A stretch of DNA of 14,579 nucleotides, from contig CAUJFT010000300.1 in NCBI GenBank assembly GCA_963169475.1, positions 1 to 14,579 of the forward strand. Direction: 5' to 3'. How positions within the stretch are numbered: the first letter of the stretch is position 1; each line of letters begins with the position of its first letter. Origin of the DNA: Bacteroidota bacterium. GTDB lineage: Bacteria > Bacteroidota > Bacteroidia > J057. Position numbers and translations under genes: made by a program. Shown here one piece after another: positions 1-6,195 of the stretch. The notes under the pieces were generated by a model. That model had not been told where the DNA came from, did no database searches, and was given only the letters and a program-made list of their open reading frames with translations.

Positions 1-226
1 TTTTATATTTTAGGGTTTATACCAAGGATTAAGTGCTATTACCCCGTGATTTTTGTCAAAAAATATTGGAGTTTACTCTATTTTTGGGGATTTATATTCA
101 TTCTATGAAAATATCGAAACAAAGTAATGTGCATAAAAATAATGTTAGCATTCCCCTCTTTTTACTATCCGTACTGTATCTGAAGATAACTATATTTTAG
201 GTAGTAGCACTCATCATTCTGCTCAG

Positions 227-1387
227 TTATTGTCGATTTTTATAATCTGTATAAACTTGGAGGCGCGTGAGTATATTTATAAAAGTGTAATAATGTTTGT
301 AAGGTATCTTGTTATAGGAGGTATTTTCCTTAGATATAACATCGCTAAGATATGACATAGACTGTAGCAATTCCCATATTTCCATAGATGATTCATGTTT
401 ATTATTTTTTACTAGTGTTTCTATACCATATAATTTATGTAATGCCTCTTTCCTGAACGAGTGTTCAAACCATGAGCGTGAAAGCGTCATTGTATTGTCG
501 TGAGAATGGGTAATAGGTGGGAGAGAATCAATAGGCTTGTGCCTTGCTACCACCATGGAAGGGGTGAGCCAATATAAGTCGGGGTATTTAAGCGTTTCTT
601 GTACCAAATCCTGAAAAACTTGTAGCCAAATTGCACTTTTGGCATTTCTTCTGAAAAGCAAATCATAATCCATATACAACATTGCGACTTGGTCTCTTTC
701 TACTTCGTTTCGGAGTGTATCTACAAATTCTTTCACTCCATATTTTAGAGAGGGCTGAAAGAGTTTCAAAAACATCTGGGAATAGGTTTCACTTTTGATT
801 AGTAGTGTAGGACGCTTTAAGGTAGCGGGCTGATACAGATAATATTTATTTCTATTTCGAAAAACCGTAGGAGAAATATCTGTTATTAATCCAGAGTATT
901 GTAATTCGTCAGTAAGTGTAGCAGCAAGTGGGTCGCTATAAAAAAGTTCGGGATGCACAAATACAAAAGGTTCTTGGTCAAAACTTTTTCTGACCTTTTC
1001 GTGGTGCTTCTGGACCTGGCGTACAAACTCCTTCTTACTGAAAAAGAAGCTTAGGGAGTGGTTATGCGTACCTCCCATAAATTCTGCTCCGTTTGTCCAA
1101 CCCAATTTGGCGAAAGACTCCAATACGCGCGGTTGGTATTTTTCAAACAAGTCAATGGTTGCACCCGGTATATAAAAAGAAAGCCGGAGATTCCCTTTAT
1201 ACTCCATCATCAGCTCCCGTAGTTTTTGGTTTAGGGGAAGATAGAATGCCGTGCTTATTTTTTCAAGCTGGGCGATAGTCTCCGCTTCATCTACAAAGTC
1301 CATTTTACCTTTGCAGATGTCCCAGAAAGTATAGGGGCTTAATACCCAAGGGTGGTTTACTTCAAAACAAAGACAGATAGAAGGCAT
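227..1387 (-). CDS. Divergent GH57-family glycoside hydrolase (alpha-amylase-like)
   Basis: The 386-residue protein aligns by eye over its whole length with Bacteroidota GH57 proteins, which hydrolyse or rearrange alpha-glucans such as glycogen. The order of regions is conserved: an N-terminal FEVNHP (8-13, family usually V-H-Q-P), a TDISPT-like strand, HPELFYSD (145-152) matching the region that carries the nucleophile Glu (E147 here), MDYD (239-242) matching the region with the acid/base Asp (D240), and a helical C-terminal part. There is no signal peptide, so a cytoplasmic location is expected. Several signature residues are changed: HQP is NHP, the usual G-E-H after MDYE is absent, and the tryptophan-rich fifth region is not recognisable. 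Family membership is fairly safe; activity is not. Family members in this phylum often sit beside glycogen synthase, but that neighbour is not seen here. The start is the ATG at 1387, about 20 bases after a matching promoter. Confidence 0.8.
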   Translation of the reverse strand: MPSICLCFEVNHPWVLSPYTFWDICKGKMDFVDEAETIAQLEKISTAFYLPLNQKLRELMMEYKGNLRLSFYIPGATIDLFEKYQPRVLESFAKLGWTNGAEFMGGTHNHSLSFFFSKKEFVRQVQKHHEKVRKSFDQEPFVFVHPELFYSDPLAATLTDELQYSGLITDISPTVFRNRNKYYLYQPATLKRPTLLIKSETYSQMFLKLFQPSLKYGVKEFVDTLRNEVERDQVAMLYMDYDLLFRRNAKSAIWLQVFQDLVQETLKYPDLYWLTPSMVVARHKPIDSLPPITHSHDNTMTLSRSWFEHSFRKEALHKLYGIETLVKNNKHESSMEIWELLQSMSYLSDVISKENTSYNKIPYKHYYTFINILTRLQVYTDYKNRQ

Positions 1388-1414
1388 TTTTTTGAATTAT
1401 GCACAAATGAATCC

Positions 1415-1448
1415 CAAAATTACAATTAATCTCGGACTTATTTTCAAA
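1415..1448 (-). promoter_or_regulatory. Candidate Bacteroidota promoter for the GH57 gene
   Basis: Read on the minus strand, a -33 TTTG (1448-1445) lies 22 bases before TAATTTTG (1422-1415), which fits the Bacteroidota -7 box TAnnTTTG. The known spacer is about 19-21 bases, so it is one base long. The implied leader is about 20 bases. Confidence 0.5.
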
Positions 1449-1627
1449 ATATCAAAAATATACATATATGAGCAGTATTTGTAAGGCTGGCGATGAAGTG
1501 CTTTGTATATTATTTTTCTATGATTGTAACGTTGTATTACATTATAATATAATATTGATAAAGTAAGAAAAACCTTATACTTATTTTTTCGTTCAAGAGA
1601 ACTAAAACAGAGTACCTGACCAAAGAT

Positions 1628-2347
1628 ATGGATAGATTTTTATCTGCTTCGTGGGAAAACCTTGCGATAGCAAATTTTCAGATTTCGCCGGAAGTATTGA
1701 TTCCATACCTGCCAAGTGGTACTGAATTGGATACATGGAACGGCATTCACTATGTGAGCTTGGTGGGGTTTATGTTTACTGATGTAAAACTATTAGGAGT
1801 CCCGATTCCTTTCCATAGAAATTTTGAGGAGGTAAATTTACGATTTTATGTAAAGCGGAAGGAGGGAAATGAGTGGAAACGCGGAGTTGTATTTATCAAG
1901 GAAATTGTTCCCAAAATCATGATTACGCTTGTGGCTAATACCATTTATAATGAGCATTATATAACCTTACCAATGCGACATCAATACAATAAAAATGCAG
2001 ATGGCTCTTTGCATTGGGGATACGCGTGGAAATACGCAGAGAAATGGAATACATTCGAAGTTACTACCCTAAATGAAGCAGTAAAAATGGAAGAGGGAAG
2101 TGAGGCAGAGTTTATTACGGAACATTATTGGGGATACACAAAGGTTAGTCTTAGAGATACCACCGAATACGAAGTGAAGCACCCCAAATGGGAAATATAC
2201 CCTGTGATTAATCACTCGATTCATTGCAACCTAACCGGCTTGTACGGACAAGCATTTCAAGAAACGCTGGAATCTCCCCCCTTATCGGTTTTTCTTGCCA
2301 AAGGCTCTCCCATAGAAGTAATGGAGAAAAGGAGATTGCCGTTATAG
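1628..2347 (+). CDS. DUF2071 / YqjF-like conserved protein
   Basis: The 239-residue protein carries the DUF2071 (COG3361, YqjF-like) pattern almost from its first residue: a SWENL opening, a Pro-rich SPEVLIPYLPSG stretch, YVSLVGFMF, then PFHRNFEEVNLRFYV, and a conserved RGVVFIKEIVPK. The length matches the family's usual 230-250 residues. There is no signal peptide or membrane span, so it is probably cytoplasmic. The biochemical function of the family is not established, and the neighbours give no clue. The gene is monocistronic, converges on the NlpC/P60 gene and ends 8 bases before the shared terminator stem. The start is the ATG at 1628; no Shine-Dalgarno sequence and no clear -7 box were found upstream. 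Confidence 0.85.
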   Translation: MDRFLSASWENLAIANFQISPEVLIPYLPSGTELDTWNGIHYVSLVGFMFTDVKLLGVPIPFHRNFEEVNLRFYVKRKEGNEWKRGVVFIKEIVPKIMITLVANTIYNEHYITLPMRHQYNKNADGSLHWGYAWKYAEKWNTFEVTTLNEAVKMEEGSEAEFITEHYWGYTKVSLRDTTEYEVKHPKWEIYPVINHSIHCNLTGLYGQAFQETLESPPLSVFLAKGSPIEVMEKRRLPL

Positions 2348-2354
2348 TATTGGC

Positions 2355-2393
2355 TTAACAAAAAGGCTGCCGATAAGGCAGCCTTTTTGTTAA
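2355..2393. terminator. Bidirectional intrinsic terminator between convergent genes
   Basis: A perfect 17-bp inverted repeat (2355-2371 and 2377-2393) encloses the loop GATAA. The stem core is AAAAAGGCTGCC paired with GGCAGCCTTTTT, so each strand ends in a U-tract. It lies between the stop codons at 2347 and 2399 and can serve both genes. Confidence 0.95.
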
Positions 2394-2398
2394 TACCA

Positions 2399-2959
2399 TT
2401 AATAATATAAAGCTGGTTTCCGTACTGCGTCAAGATTCAAGCGAACCGCCTTTACGTAGCGGCTACTCAAATACTTCGATTCATTTAGGTTCTCTGCAAC
2501 AACCCCTCTACTGCTTGAAGCATGAATTACGATGACTTCTCCATCTTCTGCCTCAATCACCAATCCTACATGGGAAATCGCTTTTTTACGGGAGGTTTTA
2601 AAAAATACAAGGTCTCCTTTTTGTAATTCCGTTCTATCTACTCGCATTCCCATTTGTGCAATTGCCGCTGCGCTATGAGGCAATTCGTACCCAAACTCTC
2701 CAAACAGATACTTCATGAATCCAGAACAGTCGAAACCCGTAGTTTCGGATACTCCTCCCCAACGATAGGGAACTCCCTGAAATGCCTGTGCGTATAATGT
2801 AATATGGTCAAATTGAGAGAAGTCAATCCTGATGACTTCTGTAGCTGGATAGGAATTTATTAAGGAATCTGTAATCACCACATCGGGAGTAATAGATTTA
2901 GCCTGAGAAATATACCCTAATGCACAAACCATAGAGATTGTAAGAAATACTTTTTTCAT
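2399..2959 (-). CDS. Secreted NlpC/P60 cell-wall peptidase
   Basis: This 186-residue protein is a small NlpC/P60 cysteine peptidase, a family that cuts peptide stems of peptidoglycan, usually the gamma-D-Glu to diamino-acid bond. An N-terminal signal peptide (two Lys, then a hydrophobic run ending near A20) sends it to the periplasm or outside. The catalytic domain fills residues 50-186: YRWGG just before FDCSGF with the nucleophile Cys78, SHVG with His130, and IHASS with the third polar residue His146. LQKGDLVFF is the typical strand between them. No SH3, LysM or other wall-binding domain is present, so it is a minimal single-domain form. The reading frame extends to a GTG at 2968, but the ATG at 2959 gives a cleaner signal peptide. 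The gene is monocistronic, with the bidirectional terminator just after its stop. Confidence 0.93.
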   Translation of the reverse strand: MKKVFLTISMVCALGYISQAKSITPDVVITDSLINSYPATEVIRIDFSQFDHITLYAQAFQGVPYRWGGVSETTGFDCSGFMKYLFGEFGYELPHSAAAIAQMGMRVDRTELQKGDLVFFKTSRKKAISHVGLVIEAEDGEVIVIHASSSRGVVAENLNESKYLSSRYVKAVRLNLDAVRKPALYY

Positions 2960-3111
2960 AATACTCACTAATTTAAAAACTGAAATCTAAGCGATAAATT
3001 TCAAATCTTGGATTATCAAATAATTTAATAGAAAAAATTTTATGCTACATGTTTTAGTAGGTTATTCCTTTTTTCTTCGGCGGCTAAATTATGTATAAAT
3101 TTATTATCTGC

Positions 3112-3149
3112 AAGCATAAAAGATAAAATATTAAAAAATGTTTATGCTT
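3112..3149. repeat. 9-bp inverted repeat in AT-rich spacer
   Basis: AAGCATAAA (3112-3120) and TTTATGCTT (3141-3149) are perfect reverse complements separated by 20 AT-rich bases. It lies about 150 bases upstream of the NlpC/P60 start. It might be a regulator site or a weak hairpin, and chance is possible in such AT-rich sequence. Confidence 0.4.
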
Positions 3150-3585
3150 AATCTTTTATTTAATTGATTATATATAAATTATTGTTTATTAGATATTTAT
3201 TGCATTATTGCCATGGTATAAATATTTTTATAATATCTTAAATTCTAATGAATTTCTAATATAAATTAGAATTATTTTGGGCTTTTTTTTGTAACAATTT
3301 ATATAAAAACCGACCCACCTAAATAATTCATTTTTTGAACTTTTGTTTGTATTTTCATAATATATTATTTTTTGAATTAAGTAATGAAGGATATTATAGC
3401 TCCAAAATTGTATCCTAATATGACTAAAGTATTTACCTTTTGTATATGATGAAATAACTTTTTGACGAATCAAAAGTGCTTTGTAATAACCTGAAAAAGT
3501 GTTGAGTACCTGATGTATTCTCTAAACGCTTCGTGGTTTAAAACATAATTTTAGAAATAGTTCCCCTGCGTTACAAGGAGGAACA

Positions 3586-3741
3586 ATGGGACTAAATAGA
3601 ATCTTTTTGATAAAATTTCTCTCCTACCTGATGTTTTTTGAGAGGGATAAAAAGAAGACTTTGGGGTTTTTAAGCGAAAATCAAGCTACTTCCCCATACA
3701 ATGAAAAATATTTACGACACGATATTAAATCAAATATTTGA
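3586..3741 (+). CDS. Possible small ORF, 51 residues, unrecognised
   Basis: The frame starts with ATG at 3586, four bases after AAGGAGG (3575-3581), a perfect Shine-Dalgarno sequence, which is unusual in this phylum. The peptide begins MGLNRIFLIKF, has a short hydrophobic N-terminal run, then a Lys/Glu-rich tail ending DIKSNI. I recognise no family. The purine-rich site can pair with TTCCCCT about 10 bases upstream, so the 'ribosome site' may instead be one arm of a hairpin or dispersed repeat. Another small frame overlaps its 3' end. It may well be non-coding. Confidence 0.2.
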   Translation: MGLNRIFLIKFLSYLMFFERDKKKTLGFLSENQATSPYNEKYLRHDIKSNI

Positions 3742-3859
3742 GATAGGTGTTTTTTGGGGGAGCAAGAAAAATAAACGAGGTTTATCTTCAGCGTTTAGCT
3801 ACGCTTTTATTATTGGCTTTGCCCGCTTATTGATGGGTTGCTTCCGACTAAAACCATAA
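3701..3859 (+). CDS. Possible small ORF, 52 residues, unrecognised
   Basis: ATG at 3701 to TAA at 3857-3859, overlapping the 3' end of the preceding small ORF in a different frame. The peptide has a Lys-rich middle (GSKKNKRG) followed by a hydrophobic stretch of about 16 residues (AFSYAFIIGFARLLMG), which could be a single membrane segment. No ribosome site or promoter was seen and no family is recognised. The two overlapping frames could also be pieces of one decayed gene separated by a frameshift. Confidence is low. Confidence 0.15.
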   Translation: MKNIYDTILNQIFEIGVFWGSKKNKRGLSSAFSYAFIIGFARLLMGCFRLKP

Positions 3860-3886
3860 TGGGCATTTGAAGTATGTTCAAGGCGG

Positions 3887-3915
3887 TGGATAGGATTAGG
3901 CAAGCAGCCTATCCA
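3887..3915 (-). other. Hairpin spanning the mutase stop codon
   Basis: TGGATAGG (3887-3894) and CCTATCCA (3908-3915) are perfect 8-bp complements with a 13-base loop that contains the TAA stop of the mutase gene. No U-tract follows on the minus strand, so it is not a classical intrinsic terminator; it may stabilise the mRNA 3' end or be chance. Confidence 0.4.
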
Positions 3916-6028
3916 TAATGGTAATTGCGGCTTCTGATACGGGCGTGCCGGGACCGAATACCGCAGTTACTCCGGAGTGGAGCAAAAACTCGTAGTCTTG
4001 GCGCGGAATGACACCACCAGCAACGATAAGAATATCTTCTCTGCCGGCATTTTTTAATGCCTCAATGAGCTGGGGAATTAAGGTTTTATGCCCCGCTGCC
4101 AAACTTGAAACGCCTACTATGTCCACATCATTCTCTACTGCTTGAGCAGCAACTTCTTCGGGCATCTGAAAAAGCGGTCCGATGTCCACGGTAAAGCCAA
4201 TATCTGCAAAACCTGTGGCAATAATTTTCGCGCCTCTGTCGTGTCCGTCTTGTCCCATTTTCGCAACCATAATGCGCGGTCTTCTGCCTTCGATTTCCTC
4301 AAAGGTTTGAATTAAGGATTTCGCTTTTTCAAATGATTCAGTATTCATAGATTCCTTAGAGTAAATTCCCGCTACGGAACGGGTTTCGGGGGTATATCTG
4401 CCAAATACGACTTCCATCGCGTAGGAAATTTCTCCAAGTGTAGCTCTTTTACGGGCAGCCGCTACTGCTAATTCAAGGAGATTCCCTTTGCCGTTTTGGG
4501 CAGCTTCTGTGATGGCATCTAAGGCAATTTTTACCGCTTCAGAATCCCTATCTGCTTTTAGTTTTTCAAGCCGTGCTATCTGCTGTTTTCTTACTAAGGC
4601 GTTATCTACTTCCAGAATTTCAAAATCTGACTTTTCGTTTACCTTGAAGCGATTTACTCCGATTATAATATCGGATTGATTGTCTATTCGTGCTTGTTTA
4701 CGGGTAGCGGCTTCTTCTATCCTTAGCTTAGGGAGTCCCGTTTCGATTGCTTTGGACATACCTCCGTAACTTTCGACCTCCTCTATGAGCATCCAAGCGC
4801 GCTGAACGAGTTGGTTGGTGAGGTATTCAAGGTAGAATGAGCCGCCTAAGGGGTCAATTGCCTTGGTTATACCGGTCTCTTCCTGAATATAAAGCTGCGT
4901 ATTTCTGGCAATGCGAGCCGAGAAATCTGTGGGTAGGGCTATCGCCTCATCTAAGGCATTGGTATGTAGAGATTGTGTGCCGCCAAGTACGGCTGCCATT
5001 GCCTCAATACAAGTTCTTCCCACGTTGTTGTAAGGGTCTTGCTCGGTAAGACTCCAGCCGGAGGTCTGACAGTGAGTCCTTAGCGAAAGCGATTTGGGAT
5101 TTTTGGGTTTGAATTGATTGACTATTTTAGCCCAAAGCAACCTTCCTGCCCGCATTTTTGCAATTTCCATATAAAAATTCATACCGATAGCCCAGAAGAA
5201 GGAAAGGCGGGGAGCAAAGTTGTCTATGTCTAATCCGGCATTGATGCCGATTCTCAAGTATTCCCACCCATCTGCAAGGGTGTAAGCCAATTCGAGGTCG
5301 GCAGTAGCTCCAGCCTCTTGCATGTGATACCCGCTAATAGAAATGGAATTAAATTTGGGCATTTTCTTTGCAGTGTATGAAAAAATATCTCCAATCAGCC
5401 GCATAGAAAGAGCTGGCGGGTATATGTATGTATTCCTCACCATGAACTCTTTCAAAATATCATTTTGTATTGTTCCGCTTAGTTTTTCGGGAGAAACACC
5501 CTGCTCTTCAGCCGCTACAATGTAAAAAGCCATAATCGGAATCACCGCCCCATTCATCGTCATAGACACCGACATGTCTTCCAAAGGGATATTATCAAAT
5601 AACATTTTCATATCTTCTACGGAGTCAATAGCAACCCCGGCTTTGCCTACGTCTCCTACCACTCTTGGGTGGTCAGAGTCATATCCTCTATGAGTGGCAA
5701 GGTCAAAGGCTACTGAAAGTCCTTTCTGACCAGCGGCAAGGTTTCTTCTATAAAAAGCATTAGAAGTCTCTGCCGTAGAAAACCCCGCATACTGTCGAAT
5801 AGTCCACGGGCGTTGTATGTACATGGTGGAGTAAGGTCCTCTTAGGTAGGGCGAAACCCCTGATACAAAGTTTAAATGAGAGGTTTCTTTAATATCATGG
5901 AAAGTAAAAATCGGTTTTACTTTTATCTGCTCCGGCGTTTCCCAATCAAGAAACTCTGAAATAGGAAATGATATAGCTGGTGAAGCTCCCTGAAATATAT
6001 TGATTTTACTAAAATCTGGCCTGCTCAT
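3896..6028 (-). CDS. mutB: Methylmalonyl-CoA mutase, large (catalytic) chain
   Basis: The enzyme interconverts (R)-methylmalonyl-CoA and succinyl-CoA using adenosylcobalamin, linking propionyl-CoA to the TCA cycle. The 710-residue chain matches Propionibacterium MutB nearly collinearly. Residues 60-420 form the substrate-binding TIM barrel with RPWTIRQYAGF (Tyr80, equivalent to Tyr89), FMVRNTYIYPP (Arg198, equivalent to Arg207) and SGYHMQEAG (His235, equivalent to His244). The C-terminal B12 domain has DGHDRG (594-599) with the cobalt ligand His596, then GVSSLAAGH and GGVIP. All key residues are intact, so an active enzyme is expected. The partner small subunit gene (mutA), usually directly upstream, is not in this window; upstream is the divergent aspS. 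The chain could pair with a distant mutA or act as a homodimer like E. coli Sbm. The start is the ATG at 6028, with AAGGAAAG a few bases before it. The leader from the candidate promoter would be about 110 bases. Confidence 0.96.
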   Translation of the reverse strand: MSRPDFSKINIFQGASPAISFPISEFLDWETPEQIKVKPIFTFHDIKETSHLNFVSGVSPYLRGPYSTMYIQRPWTIRQYAGFSTAETSNAFYRRNLAAGQKGLSVAFDLATHRGYDSDHPRVVGDVGKAGVAIDSVEDMKMLFDNIPLEDMSVSMTMNGAVIPIMAFYIVAAEEQGVSPEKLSGTIQNDILKEFMVRNTYIYPPALSMRLIGDIFSYTAKKMPKFNSISISGYHMQEAGATADLELAYTLADGWEYLRIGINAGLDIDNFAPRLSFFWAIGMNFYMEIAKMRAGRLLWAKIVNQFKPKNPKSLSLRTHCQTSGWSLTEQDPYNNVGRTCIEAMAAVLGGTQSLHTNALDEAIALPTDFSARIARNTQLYIQEETGITKAIDPLGGSFYLEYLTNQLVQRAWMLIEEVESYGGMSKAIETGLPKLRIEEAATRKQARIDNQSDIIIGVNRFKVNEKSDFEILEVDNALVRKQQIARLEKLKADRDSEAVKIALDAITEAAQNGKGNLLELAVAAARKRATLGEISYAMEVVFGRYTPETRSVAGIYSKESMNTESFEKAKSLIQTFEEIEGRRPRIMVAKMGQDGHDRGAKIIATGFADIGFTVDIGPLFQMPEEVAAQAVENDVDIVGVSSLAAGHKTLIPQLIEALKNAGREDILIVAGGVIPRQDYEFLLHSGVTAVFGPGTPVSEAAITIMDRLLA

Positions 6029-6141
6029 AGACTTTCCTTATTTTTAAGGAGTAGAAACATATTTTATTTGTATTTCAATCTAACCTTTGTGTCATCTCTC
6101 GATTTTTGCCATATCCTAAGGGAAAGCGGTGATTGAGGATA

Positions 6142-6149
6142 CAAAATTA
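6142..6149 (-). promoter_or_regulatory. -7 promoter box for the mutase gene
   Basis: On the minus strand the sequence reads TAATTTTG, a full match to the Bacteroidota -7 box TAnnTTTG. No TTTG -33 box is present at the expected distance. The box is one arm (CAAAATTAA, 6142-6150) of an inverted repeat whose other arm is the aspS -7 box. Confidence 0.5.
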
Positions 6150-6161
6150 AAAATAATTTAT

Positions 6162-6169
6162 TAATTTTG
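6162..6169 (+). promoter_or_regulatory. -7 promoter box for aspS
   Basis: TAATTTTG matches TAnnTTTG and ends 26 bases before the ATG at 6196, implying a leader of about 20 bases. No clear -33 TTTG was found. It forms the arm TTAATTTTG (6161-6169), exactly complementary to CAAAATTAA at 6142-6150, with 10 bases between the arms. Confidence 0.55.
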
Positions 6170-6195
6170 CGACTGTTTTAAAAAATACTATTTTG

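Larger units (their letters stand above)
2960..3895. other. Long AT-rich spacer upstream of the NlpC/P60 gene and downstream of the mutase gene
   Basis: About 930 bases with no convincing gene. From 2960 to about 3480 it is strongly AT-rich, with stops in all frames except an 81-codon minus-strand ORF of low-complexity composition that I take as chance. It contains a 9-bp inverted repeat at 3112-3149. From 3550 to 3860 base composition is more balanced and two overlapping small ORFs occur on the plus strand; these are listed separately with low confidence. No tRNA fold or mobile-element end was seen. Confidence 0.6.

Noticed and set aside
3228..3473. 81-codon minus-strand ORF in the AT-rich spacer
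   Set aside because: Low-complexity Ile/Lys/Tyr/Asn composition typical of translated AT-rich DNA, no motif, no ribosome site.
3790..3812. AGCGT/ACGCT 5-bp stem followed by a T-rich run on the plus strand
   Set aside because: Stem too short and no well-supported plus-strand gene upstream to terminate.
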